From NCBI RefSeq assembly GCF_016863095.1, contig NZ_BOOF01000030.1:1-64000 (forward strand): DNA of 64,000 nt, written 5' to 3'. The first letter of the stretch is position 1, and each line of letters begins with the position of its first letter. Positions 28,290 to 36,319 of the stretch are shown here, in pieces. Both the position numbers and the translations under genes were made by a program. This DNA comes from Microbispora siamensis. Its GTDB lineage: Bacteria; Actinomycetota; Actinomycetes; Streptosporangiales; Streptosporangiaceae. Under the pieces are notes generated by a model. That model was given only the letters and a program-made list of their open reading frames with translations, was not told the origin of the DNA and searched no databases.

Positions 28290-28338
28290 GGGCGGCACTC
28301 CTGATATCGGGGGAAATCGGGGAGGTGGGGGGCCGGGG

Positions 28339-29274
28339 TCAGGCGTCCGGGCCAGGGTCGCCGGGAACGGAGTCGCCGGGAACGGAGCCGTCGAGACCGG
28401 CGTCGGAGCCGAGGCCGCCCGCGACCCGGGCGGCGACGGCGGTGCCGAGGCGGGCCGCGCCGAGGACGTCCCGGCCGCGCAGCAGACCCGCGGCGAATCC
28501 GGCGCAGTACGCGTCGCCGCAGCCCGTGGTGTCGACCACCGGCACGTCCAGGGCGGGCACGCGGGTGACTCCGGCGGCGGTGGCCACGAGGCTGCCGACG
28601 GCCCCCAGGGTGACGATCACGCCCTTCGGGCCCTCGGCGAGCAGCGCGGCCGCGGCCTCCTCCGGCGTCGGCGCCCCGCTGAGCATCAGGGCCTGCTCCT
28701 CGTTGGGCAGGAGGTAGTCGACGTGGGGCAGGAACGCGCGGACGCCCGGCATGAGGTCGGGCATGTTCGACAGCAGGTCCAGCGTGACGGTCGTGCCGCC
28801 CTCGCGGGCCTTGTCGAGCAGCGCGAAGAAGGCGGGGTCGTGCAGGCCCCAGGTGACGTCCATCCCGCCGAGGTGCACCACCTTCGCACCGGTGAGACGG
28901 TCCGCGTCGAGGTCGGCGGTCGCCAGGCCCAGGTTGGCCCCGGGCACGTGGAACGAGGGCCGTCCGCCGTCGGGACGGATGGGCAGGATCGAGGCGGCCG
29001 TCTGCTCCCCCGGCCTGCGCACCACGCCGCTCACGTCCACGCCGTGCCGCGCCATGATCATCAGGAGGAAGTCGCCGAGCTCGTCGTCGCCGACGGCGCC
29101 CATCGAGGCGACCGGCACGCCGATCTTCGCCAGGGCCACGGCCGTGCCCGCGGCCGCGCCGGCCGCGGTGATGCGGATCTGCTCGAGCAGGTGGGTGTCC
29201 TGACCGGCCGGGATGGACTCGACCGGGCGGGCCAGGACGTCGACGATATGCACGCCGACCGTCACTACCGTCAT
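28339..29274 (-). CDS. PfkB-family carbohydrate or nucleoside kinase
   Basis: Ribokinase-fold kinase of 311 residues. It has the N-terminal Gly-rich region (AAGAAAGTAVALAKIG), GGMDVTWG and the C-terminal catalytic signature DTTGCGDAYCAGFAAGLL with the base Asp. The usual GAGD is GCGD here (Ala to Cys), a small departure. The last 20 residues (GSVPGDSVPGDPGPDA) come from a 15-bp tandem repeat at 28357-28386. TATTAT ends 6 nt before the ATG, so the transcript is probably leaderless. It forms an operon with the aminotransferase and is divergent from tetR. Confidence 0.88.
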   Translation of the reverse strand: MTVVTVGVHIVDVLARPVESIPAGQDTHLLEQIRITAAGAAAGTAVALAKIGVPVASMGAVGDDELGDFLLMIMARHGVDVSGVVRRPGEQTAASILPIRPDGGRPSFHVPGANLGLATADLDADRLTGAKVVHLGGMDVTWGLHDPAFFALLDKAREGGTTVTLDLLSNMPDLMPGVRAFLPHVDYLLPNEEQALMLSGAPTPEEAAAALLAEGPKGVIVTLGAVGSLVATAAGVTRVPALDVPVVDTTGCGDAYCAGFAAGLLRGRDVLGAARLGTAVAARVAGGLGSDAGLDGSVPGDSVPGDPGPDA

Positions 29275-29280
29275 GAGCGG

Positions 29281-29311
29281 ATAATAGACGGGCGCCCGAC
29301 TAAAATGTCAA
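29281..29311. promoter_or_regulatory. Leaderless pfkB promoter with a palindromic operator in its spacer
   Basis: On the minus strand, TTGACA (29311-29306) and TATTAT (29286-29281) are separated by 19 nt, with 6 nt to the pfkB ATG. The spacer holds an 18-bp palindrome, TAGACGGGCGCCCGACTA (29285-29302), with a single mismatched pair and a perfect 10-bp core at 29289-29298. Size and place fit an operator for the TetR protein encoded immediately to the right. Confidence 0.6.
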
Positions 29312-29326
29312 CCGAGGTGGTGGGCC

Positions 29327-29929
29327 ATGCCGAAGATCGTCAATCACGAGGAGCGCAGGGGCGAGGTCGTCGCTGCTGCCCGCCGGATCATCCTGCGCGA
29401 GGGCATCGAGGCCGCGACGACGCGGGCCATCGCCAAGGAGGCCGGCTACTCCAACGGGGTGCTCACGCACTACTTCGCCGACAAGGACGAGATCCTGCTT
29501 TCGGCCCTGGAGGCGTCCCATCGCCGGATCGCCGACCGGCTGCGGGAGAAGCTGTCGGGCCGCACCGGGCTGGCGGCGCTGCGCGAGCTGCTGCTCGACA
29601 ACGTGCCCCTCGACGACGAGCGGGCCGGGGAGACCGGGCTGGAGGTGGGCTTCTGGGGGCGCAGCCTGACCAGCCCGGCGCTGCTTGAGGTCCAGCGGCG
29701 GGAGGCCGCCGAGCTCCGCTATCTGGTGACGAGCCTGCTCAGGTGCGCCGCCGAGGCCGGTGAGATCCGTACGGACGAGGACCTGGAGGACGTGGCGGAA
29801 CGGCTGCTGGCGCTCGTGGACGGGCTGAGCGTCCATCGGCTGCTGTATCCGGCGCACGTCACCGGCGAGCGGCTGGAACGGCTGATCCTGAGCGAGATCG
29901 ACCGGCTCCGCCCTCAAGGTCGTGTCTGA
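29327..29929 (+). CDS. TetR-family transcriptional regulator
   Basis: Repressor of 200 residues. The DNA-binding part is typical: VAAARRIILREGIEAATTRAIAKEAGYSNGVLTHYFADKDEIL (described by residues 16-58, with the turn at AGYSNG and HYFADK). The C-terminal ligand-binding half resembles the BetI-type group. GAGGTGG lies 5 nt upstream of the ATG. It is divergent from the pfkB-aminotransferase operon with 52 bp between starts, so it very likely controls that operon and itself, and the pathway substrate may be its inducer. Confidence 0.92.
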   Translation: MPKIVNHEERRGEVVAAARRIILREGIEAATTRAIAKEAGYSNGVLTHYFADKDEILLSALEASHRRIADRLREKLSGRTGLAALRELLLDNVPLDDERAGETGLEVGFWGRSLTSPALLEVQRREAAELRYLVTSLLRCAAEAGEIRTDEDLEDVAERLLALVDGLSVHRLLYPAHVTGERLERLILSEIDRLRPQGRV

Positions 29930-29987
29930 CGAATCAAGCCCTGCCGCGCGTGGCCCAGGCTCGCGACGGGCAGCATTCGTCAGACAC
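29922..29987. terminator. 13-bp inverted repeat spanning the tetR stop codon
   Basis: GTGTCTGACGAAT (29922-29934) and its exact complement (29975-29987) lie 40 nt apart; the left arm contains the tetR stop. The spacer holds a second, imperfect pair (CTGCCG.. with ..GGGCAG). It lies between convergent tetR and the FHA gene, so a bidirectional terminator is the simplest reading; the long arms also resemble small-element termini. Confidence 0.5.
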
Positions 29988-30037
29988 TCCCTGATCCGGC
30001 CGCCGGGACCAGGTGGCCCCGGCGGCCTCGGGGATCG

Positions 30038-31525
30038 TCAGGCGTTGCGGTGCGCCTCGTACCGCATCGTGCGCGAGACGCCGACACGCACGGTCGTGCC
30101 GGGCAGGATCGGCACCGGCTCGTTCGGCGGGATGTCGTAGAAGTTGGGGTCGCCGGGCGGCTGGATCTGGGTGCCGTTCACCGAGCCCAGGTCGAGCAGG
30201 TTGACGTCCCAGTTGTCCAGGAAGACCCGCAGGTGGCGGCGCGACACCGAGCCGTCGGGGCTGGTCACCCTGGCCGGCCTGGCCTCGCCCGACTGCACCT
30301 CGGGCGCGCGCTCGGGGTCGCGGCCCAGCAGGTAGTCGGCCTCCAGCGGCAGCGCCATGCCGTCGTCGAGCAGCAGCACGCCGAGCAGCGGCCGTGGCCC
30401 CTTGTACGGCACCACCGCCCGCTGGTCGATGGGGATGCCGCAGACCGCGCAGTAGGGCGCGCGCGGATCGTTGAAGTGGTCGTTCTTGCAGTCGACGCCG
30501 TAGACCATCGGCCGCTGCTCCGGCTCGGGCGCCGCGTCCATCTGGGTCGCCTCGCCCGGCTCCTCGTCGGCGGGTGCGTGCGGCACCGGCTCGAACGGCC
30601 CGCTCGGCGGGCCGTCCGGCCCGCCCAGGTCGTGCGGCCCGCCCAGGTCACGATCCTCGGCCGGCTCGGGCAGCGGGGGCAGCGGCTGCGGTCCCGAATG
30701 GTGCGCGGGCCCCGGGTCGGAGAGGGCGGGCGGCAGCGGCGGCAGCGGCTGGGAGACGTGGGACGGCGGCTGTACGGGCGGCGGCGCGAGCGGCTGGGAC
30801 GATCCCGTGGACGGCGCCCCCTGCTCCCCCGACGGCCCGCCACCGGGCATCGGACCGGACGGGAACGGCGGCACGGGCGGCGGCGGCACGGGCGACGGCG
30901 TGGGCGACGGCACCACGGGCCCGCGCGGGGCGATCGGCTCCGGAGCGCCGATGGGCGGGGGCTGGACGCCCTGCTGCTGACCCTGCTGCGGCTGGGGCGG
31001 GCGCGGGGGCAGCGGCGGGAAGGCGAGGTCGCCGTGCCGGGTGAAGTCGCACTCCAGCCCTGCCCCGGTGACCACACCGCCGTCCAGCCTGGCGTACGGG
31101 CTCGACGGGCCCGCTCCGGGCAGGCGCAGCTCCACCCGGGACACCGGGCCGTTGACGAGACGGTCGGTCCAGGTCAGCGCGTCGTGCCCGGCGAGGCGGA
31201 CCTCGCCGTCCGGGCCGCCCGACACGGTCGCGTACGCGGCCCCGCTGACCAGCACGGCCACGCCGCCCCCGGCCGGCCCGGCGACCGCGCAGGCCACCGG
31301 CTCCCCGCCGAGCGACCTGTCCATGGCGCGCGCGAGGACCTGGGCCACCCGCCGGGCCAGCGCCCGGCCGTCCCCGCCCGTCGTGGCGGTCTCGCTCAGC
31401 GCGCCCAGCAGGTCCTCGACCGGCTGGTCGCCGCCGGTGGCGCACACGAGCAGCAAACCGTTCAGATGGGCGACCACGCCCTCCCCCGGCAGCGGGCGGA
31501 CCACCCCCACGCCCTGTTCCGTCAC
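30038..31525 (-). CDS. FHA-domain protein with long Pro-rich linker
   Basis: A 495-residue phosphothreonine-recognition protein. An N-terminal domain of about 190 residues (unrecognised) is followed by a Pro/Gly/Ser-rich disordered linker (about 190-345). A Cys pair (YCAVCG, with an upstream CKND) may form a small zinc site. The C-terminal FHA domain (about 390-495) has LLGRDPE, SVSRRHLRVFL and LLDLGSVNGTQI. GTG at 31525 has GGAGGGAG upstream. FHA proteins bind targets of Ser/Thr kinases; the kinase at 15513-16604 is a possible but distant partner. It is transcribed alone. Confidence 0.88.
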   Translation of the reverse strand: MTEQGVGVVRPLPGEGVVAHLNGLLLVCATGGDQPVEDLLGALSETATTGGDGRALARRVAQVLARAMDRSLGGEPVACAVAGPAGGGVAVLVSGAAYATVSGGPDGEVRLAGHDALTWTDRLVNGPVSRVELRLPGAGPSSPYARLDGGVVTGAGLECDFTRHGDLAFPPLPPRPPQPQQGQQQGVQPPPIGAPEPIAPRGPVVPSPTPSPVPPPPVPPFPSGPMPGGGPSGEQGAPSTGSSQPLAPPPVQPPSHVSQPLPPLPPALSDPGPAHHSGPQPLPPLPEPAEDRDLGGPHDLGGPDGPPSGPFEPVPHAPADEEPGEATQMDAAPEPEQRPMVYGVDCKNDHFNDPRAPYCAVCGIPIDQRAVVPYKGPRPLLGVLLLDDGMALPLEADYLLGRDPERAPEVQSGEARPARVTSPDGSVSRRHLRVFLDNWDVNLLDLGSVNGTQIQPPGDPNFYDIPPNEPVPILPGTTVRVGVSRTMRYEAHRNA

Positions 31526-31570
31526 AGAAGTTCTCCCTCCGGAAACGCCACCGGATGACCGGCACCATCG

Positions 31571-31589
31571 CCGGCACGCCATGTGCCGG
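31571..31589 (-). promoter_or_regulatory. Palindrome upstream of the FHA gene
   Basis: CCGGCAC and GTGCCGG (31571-31577 and 31583-31589, 5-nt spacer) form a perfect inverted repeat about 46 nt upstream of the FHA start. It could be an operator or a leader hairpin. Confidence 0.35.
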
Positions 31590-31712
31590 ATCGATCACCC
31601 CAGAAAGTAGCAAAAAAGAGTGGTGAACCGGCCTGCCGGAGCCCGCGGCGGGCGGCCGGACGGCACCCGGCCCCGGTCTCGATCAGCACCCCGGTCCCCG
31701 GCGACGTCGCGC

Positions 31713-32843
31713 TCACACGCCGCTGAACATGCGGTTGACGTCGGCGGTGGCGAGCACGCCGTAGATCTCGCCGCCCCGCTCGACGAGCAGGTATTCCGGC
31801 GCCGGGGTATCCCGCATGGCGTCGAGCAGGGACTCCCCCTCCAGATCGGCGCCGAGCACGAGGGAGGGCTCCAGGGCGCGGGACAGGGCGCCGACGTTCA
31901 CCCACGGCCTGCGCTGCTCGGGAGTGGCGTTGACCGCCGCCTCGTTGACGATGCCGACCGGCCGCCCGTCGTGGTCGACCACCACCATGGCGCCCGCTCC
32001 CGCCTCCCGCGCCCGGCGCAGGCCCTCCGACAGCGGCACCTCGGCGGTGACCGGGATCGCCCGGCGGGCCAGCACCCGGGCCCGCAACTGCGGCAGCCGG
32101 GCCCGTACGCGGGCCACCCGCAGCGACTGGGAGGCCCCGAGCCAGATGAACGACGCCAGCACCACCGTCCAGAGCATGCTCCCGATGCCGGGCTCCTGGC
32201 CGGCCATGAGGTTCATCAGCAGCGGCACCACGACCACCGCGATCGCGACGCCGCGGCCGACCCACGCGGCGGCCATCGTGCCGGTGCCCGCGTCGCGCTT
32301 GACCTTCCACACGGCGGCCCGCAGCATCCGCCCGCCGTCGAGCGGCAGTCCGGGCAGCAGGTTGAACAGCCCGACGATCAGGTTGGACAGCCACAGCTGC
32401 CACACGAGCACCTGCGCCAGCCCGCCAGGCGGCACGACGAACGCCTCCGCCAGCGCCCCGATCCCGGCCAGCCCCAGTGACAGCAGCGGCCCGGCGAAGG
32501 CGACGGCGAACTCCCTGCCCGCCGTCTCGGGCTCGCGCTCGATCTCCGAGACGCCGCCGAGCATGTAAAGGGTGATCCGGCGCACCGGCAGGCCGTAGTG
32601 CTTGGCCACGACGCAGTGCGCAAGTTCGTGCAGCAGGACGGAGACGTACAGCAGGACGGCGAAGGCCAGCGCGACGACGTACGCCGCGGCCTCGCTGTAG
32701 CCGGGCAGCATGTCGGCGAACTGGGGCTGGAAGCTGATCGTGATGAACGCCGCCACGATGAGCCAGGTGGGTGAGACGTAGACCGGGATGCCGAACGGCC
32801 GTCCCATCCGCAGTCCGGTGGACTCCTTGACCGGTGTGCTCAT
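31713..32843 (-). CDS. Site-2-type metalloprotease (M50) with CBS domains
   Basis: Intramembrane zinc protease of 376 residues. The zinc site HELAH is at residues 72-76, and the third ligand is in NLLPGLPLDGG (Asp169). About six membrane segments are predicted. Two CBS domains follow (about 240-376; VVVDHDGRPVGIVNEA and VERGGEIYGVLATADV), which usually sense adenine nucleotides. ATG at 32843 has GGGAGGGG upstream. In other actinomycetes a protease of this type lies near the RecB-like gene and trmI-arc, which matches its neighbourhood here. The substrate is unknown. Confidence 0.93.
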   Translation of the reverse strand: MSTPVKESTGLRMGRPFGIPVYVSPTWLIVAAFITISFQPQFADMLPGYSEAAAYVVALAFAVLLYVSVLLHELAHCVVAKHYGLPVRRITLYMLGGVSEIEREPETAGREFAVAFAGPLLSLGLAGIGALAEAFVVPPGGLAQVLVWQLWLSNLIVGLFNLLPGLPLDGGRMLRAAVWKVKRDAGTGTMAAAWVGRGVAIAVVVVPLLMNLMAGQEPGIGSMLWTVVLASFIWLGASQSLRVARVRARLPQLRARVLARRAIPVTAEVPLSEGLRRAREAGAGAMVVVDHDGRPVGIVNEAAVNATPEQRRPWVNVGALSRALEPSLVLGADLEGESLLDAMRDTPAPEYLLVERGGEIYGVLATADVNRMFSGV

Positions 32844-33044
32844 GTGGCCGCCTTCCCCTCCCACGCCCCTCGATGCTACGCGCCGGGCCGTGAGGTCAGC
32901 CTAAGAGCTCGCCCCACCGTCGCGCACCGGGTGATCGTCCCGGCGCGCGGGCAAGGCCGGCGCGCGACCGATACGCATCGTAAAATTCGCACATACTTTC
33001 GCCCCGGTGGGTCATTCTCCCGCCCACCTGGGTAGTCGGGCGAC

Positions 33045-33989
33045 ATGGGCCTGCGCGCGCGGCTGTTCGACGGCATGACCAGCGCCCTGATGACGGCACT
33101 GCTCATGCGCATGGGATGGCTGGCGCATCGGCTCGTCCGGCCCGAGCCCGCCCTCGTCGAGCAGTTCCGCCGGCGCCTCGACGAGATCAACAGCGGTGAC
33201 GGCAGCGGGCGGATCCAGAAGCCGGAGCACCACACGGGAATGGCCCCGTTGGCCGAGAGCATCAACGCCACCCTCGACCACGCCGCTCGGTGCTCCCGGT
33301 TCGCCTCCGACGTCTCACACGAGCTCCGCAGCCCCCTCACCGCCCTCCGCGTGAAACTCGAGGAGGCGCAGCTTCACATTCCGGAGACCGATTTCGACGA
33401 ACTGCTCCGCGAGGGTTTGCGGGACATCGACCGGCTGGAATCCATCATCGACGACCTTCTCACGTTGTGCCGGCTGCGGGCGGGGATCGCGACCACCCGG
33501 CCTGGCCCGGTCGACGTCTCCGCGGTGGTGAAGGAGCACGTCTCCCGGCAGAGCGGGCCCGTCCCGGTCCTGCTCCGGCTCCAGCCCGAGGTGTGCGTGA
33601 ACGGCGTGCCGACGCAGCTCGGCCGGATCCTGCTCAACCTGCTGAGCAACGCCCAGCGGCACGCCAGGCGATCGATCGTCGTCACCGTACGGCGTGATCG
33701 TGACATCGCCGAGATGGCCGTCGACGACGACGGGGACGGGGTGCCGCCCGCCGATCGGGAGCGGCTCTTCGAGCGGTTCGTCAGGTCGGAGAAGTCGCTC
33801 CGAGTCGATCCTCACGGCGCCGGGCTCGGTCTCGCGATCTGCCGGGAGATCGCCTCGGCGCACGGCGGCACCATACACATCGAGGACTCCGACGCCGGCG
33901 GCGCGCGCTTCGTGGTCCGGCTGCCCGCCATCGATCCGATCAGGCGTGATGTGCCGGTGCTCGCCGCCGCGGGCGCGGGCTCGGCCTGA
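33045..33989 (+). CDS. Orphan histidine kinase without a sensor domain
   Basis: A 314-residue kinase core: HAMP-like segment (about 28-80), phospho-acceptor His92 in FASDVSHELRSPLTALRVKLE, N box NLLSNAQRHARRS, G1 DDDGDGVPP, and G2 GAGLGLAICREIASAHGG. The N-terminus is very short; only residues 11-30 are weakly hydrophobic, and there is no extracytoplasmic sensor loop. No response regulator lies beside it. It may be a truncated gene or a cytosolic kinase driven by another protein. ATG at 33045 has only a weak ribosome-binding site. Confidence 0.82.
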   Translation: MGLRARLFDGMTSALMTALLMRMGWLAHRLVRPEPALVEQFRRRLDEINSGDGSGRIQKPEHHTGMAPLAESINATLDHAARCSRFASDVSHELRSPLTALRVKLEEAQLHIPETDFDELLREGLRDIDRLESIIDDLLTLCRLRAGIATTRPGPVDVSAVVKEHVSRQSGPVPVLLRLQPEVCVNGVPTQLGRILLNLLSNAQRHARRSIVVTVRRDRDIAEMAVDDDGDGVPPADRERLFERFVRSEKSLRVDPHGAGLGLAICREIASAHGGTIHIEDSDAGGARFVVRLPAIDPIRRDVPVLAAAGAGSA

Positions 33990-34055
33990 GCCCGCGACGG
34001 CGCGCGCGGCGAGGGGCGGGAGCGTTCTGTCGGCCCGGTGTCCTACAGTTCCGGC

Positions 34056-34916
34056 ATGACCCTCGCCGAAGAGCGCGCCGTCATCGGGGCGCTTTCCCCC
34101 TCCCGGGCCGGTGACTTCATGACCTGCCCCCTGCTCTACCGGTTCAGGGTGATCGACCAGCTCCCCGAGCGGCCCTCGGCCGCCGCGGTCAGGGGCACGC
34201 TCGTTCACGCCGTGCTGGAACGGCTCTACGACCTGCCCGCGGAGGCGCGGACGGTCGCCGCCGCCCAGGACCTGCTTGAGCCCCAGTGGCGGCGGCTGCT
34301 CTCCGAGGAGCCCGACTACGCGGGGCTGTTCGAGGACGACGAGGAGCGGGACGCCTGGCTGACGCAGGCCCGCGGCATGGTCGAGCGTTACTTCACGCTG
34401 GAGGACCCCCGGCGGCTCGAGCCCGCCGAGCGGGAGATGTACGTCGAGGTCGTGCTCGACAGCGGGCTGCTGCTGCGCGGCTACATCGACAGGCTCGACG
34501 TGGCCCCGACCGGCGAGATGCGGGTCGTGGACTACAAGACGGGCACGGCGCCGGGACGCGAGTGGGAGGCCAAGGCGCTGTTCCAGATGAAGTTCTACGC
34601 GCTCGCGCTGTGGCGGCGCAGCGGCCAGGTCCCCCGGATGCTCCAGCTCATGTACCTGGGCAACGGCGAGATCGTCCGTTACGTCCCGGACGAGGCGGAC
34701 CTGCGGGCGACCGAGCGCAAGGTCGAGGCGCTCTGGGCGGCCATCGAGCGCGCCGTGCGCACCCGGGAGTGGCGCGCCCGCCGCTCGCGGCTGTGCGACT
34801 GGTGCGACCACCAGGCCTTGTGCCCGGAGTTCGGCGGCACCCCGCCGCCCGTGCCCGACCGCGAGCCCGGGCTGTCCGCCCGCGTCAGCAGAAGGTCGGC
34901 CAGCGACGAACTGTGA
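34056..34916 (+). CDS. RecB/Cas4-like PD-(D/E)XK nuclease with a probable Fe-S cluster
   Basis: DNA exonuclease-family protein of 286 residues. Nuclease motifs are RGTLVHAVLERLYD, LRGYIDRLDV and VVDYKTG (the D...(D/E)XK core). Four cysteines, C24 (FMTCPLLYRF) and C247, C250, C256 (RLCDWCDHQALC), are spaced like the Fe-S cluster of AddB/Cas4 nucleases. TACAGT ends 6 nt before the ATG, so the mRNA is probably leaderless. This type of gene sits near trmI-arc in many actinomycetes. No CRISPR array or cas gene is nearby, so a housekeeping repair role is more likely. Confidence 0.88.
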   Translation: MTLAEERAVIGALSPSRAGDFMTCPLLYRFRVIDQLPERPSAAAVRGTLVHAVLERLYDLPAEARTVAAAQDLLEPQWRRLLSEEPDYAGLFEDDEERDAWLTQARGMVERYFTLEDPRRLEPAEREMYVEVVLDSGLLLRGYIDRLDVAPTGEMRVVDYKTGTAPGREWEAKALFQMKFYALALWRRSGQVPRMLQLMYLGNGEIVRYVPDEADLRATERKVEALWAAIERAVRTREWRARRSRLCDWCDHQALCPEFGGTPPPVPDREPGLSARVSRRSASDEL

Positions 34917-35001
34917 CCCCGGGGGACTCCTCCGTGGGGAGGAGGCCGGATATCCGTCCCGGGCAGGGTGGACGCGGGCGGCGAACGCCTAGATTTGGTT
35001 C

Positions 35002-36216
35002 GTGCGCACCACCCCCGGCAGTACGCGGTCCTGGCTTCGGGCTCGTCCCCTGGTCTCCGACTCGATCCTCGCGGTGGTGCTGACGACCGCGTCCCTGTGG
35101 TGGATCGCCTCGACCGGCCTCGATGAGGGAGCCGGGTGGCTGCGGTCCGTCCCGCCGCGCCCGGCGGACGCGCTGAACCTGATCCTGGCGGCGGCCTGCA
35201 CGCTGCCGGTGGCCCTGCGGCGGAGCCGGCCCTTCGTGCTGCTGGTGGCCACCTGCGTCCCTCAGGCGGCGCTCGACGCGCTCCACTACGACCCCGGCCT
35301 GAGCGAGTTCGGCGGGCTCGTCCTGCTCTACTCCGTGGCCGTCTGCCGGGGGCTGGCGCTGAGCCTGGCCGCCCTCGTCGTCTCCTTCTCCTCCTACGCC
35401 GCAGGCGCCGTCGCCGGGGTCATCACCCCGTCCTGGACCGACCACGTCGTCGTCACCGCCGTCCTGCTGCTGTGCTGGGTGTGCGGCCGGGCGGTGCGGC
35501 TGCGCCGCGCCTACCTCGCGGAGCTGGTGCAGCGGGCCGACCGGCTGGAGCGGGCGCGGGAGGCCGACACCAGGGCCGCCAGGGCCGAGGAGCGCTCCCG
35601 CATCGCCCGGGAGCTGCACGACGTCGTGGCCCACCACGTCAGCGTGATGACGGTCCAGGCCGCCGCCGCCCGCAAGATGCTCGACACCAAGCCCGACGTC
35701 GCGCGGGACGCCCTCACCGCCATCGAGGAGATGGGCCGTACGGCGATGGCGGAGATGCGCAGCATCGTCGGCGTGCTGCGCACCGACGGCCCGGCCGAGC
35801 GCGGGCCGCAGCCGGGCATGCACGACCTGCCCACGCTGGTGGAGCAGATGCGCGAGGCAGGGCTGCGGACCCAGCTGTGGATCGAGGGCGAGCGGCGCGG
35901 CCTGCCGCCCGGGGTGGATCTGGCCGCCTACCGGCTCGTGCAGGAGGCGCTGACCAACAGCCTGCGGCACGCCGGGCCCGCCGCCCGCGCCTGGGTGACC
36001 GTACGGCACGAGCCGAACGAGCTGAGCATCCACGTCGAGGACGACGGGCGCGGCGCGGCGGAGGAGTCGGTCCGGATCGGGGGCAAGGGACACGGCCTCG
36101 TCGGCATCCGCGAGCGCGTGGCGCTCTATGGTGGAGTTCTGCGGATCGGTCCCCGCGCCGGGGGCGGGTTCGAGGTCCGCGCCCGTTTCCCCCTCAATCA
36201 CAGCCCCCTCAAGTAG
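35002..36216 (+). CDS. NarL-type sensor histidine kinase (HisKA_3)
   Basis: Membrane sensor of 404 residues. It has four to five membrane segments in residues 20-165, a short coiled coil (about 168-195), His206 in RSRIARELHDVVAHHVSVM, and a GHKL ATPase domain (QEALTNSLRHAG, DDGRGA, GHGLVGIRERV). Pairs with the LuxR-type regulator at 36316-36999. The start is GTG; TAGATT (34990-34995) ends 6 nt before it, so a leaderless transcript is likely. The signal is unknown. Confidence 0.92.
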   Translation: MRTTPGSTRSWLRARPLVSDSILAVVLTTASLWWIASTGLDEGAGWLRSVPPRPADALNLILAAACTLPVALRRSRPFVLLVATCVPQAALDALHYDPGLSEFGGLVLLYSVAVCRGLALSLAALVVSFSSYAAGAVAGVITPSWTDHVVVTAVLLLCWVCGRAVRLRRAYLAELVQRADRLERAREADTRAARAEERSRIARELHDVVAHHVSVMTVQAAAARKMLDTKPDVARDALTAIEEMGRTAMAEMRSIVGVLRTDGPAERGPQPGMHDLPTLVEQMREAGLRTQLWIEGERRGLPPGVDLAAYRLVQEALTNSLRHAGPAARAWVTVRHEPNELSIHVEDDGRGAAEESVRIGGKGHGLVGIRERVALYGGVLRIGPRAGGGFEVRARFPLNHSPLK

Positions 36217-36245
36217 AAGAGCCCCTCAAGCAGAGCCCCCTCAAG
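36202..36245 (+). repeat. Short repeats at the kinase-regulator junction
   Basis: Three near copies of AGCCCCCTCAAG (36202-36213, 36220-36230 with one C fewer, 36234-36245) run across the kinase stop codon into the intergenic space. The last provides the AAGGA that precedes a small open frame at 36254. Confidence 0.75.
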
Positions 36246-36253
36246 GACAGACC

Positions 36254-36319
36254 ATGACGATCAGGGTGTCCCCCTCCACCCGGCGGCCCGCCGCCCATCC
36301 CAGGACGGACGCATCATGA
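36254..36319 (+). CDS. Possible 21-codon leader ORF coupled to the response regulator
   Basis: A short frame starting MTIRV, the same five residues that start the downstream regulator, and ending DAS. It has AAGGA 7 nt upstream of its ATG, and its stop overlaps the regulator ATG (ATGA). This could be a leader for translational coupling, or the relic of a partial duplication of the regulator's 5' end. Neither has been tested; it could be noise. Confidence 0.3.
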   Translation: MTIRVSPSTRRPAAHPRTDAS

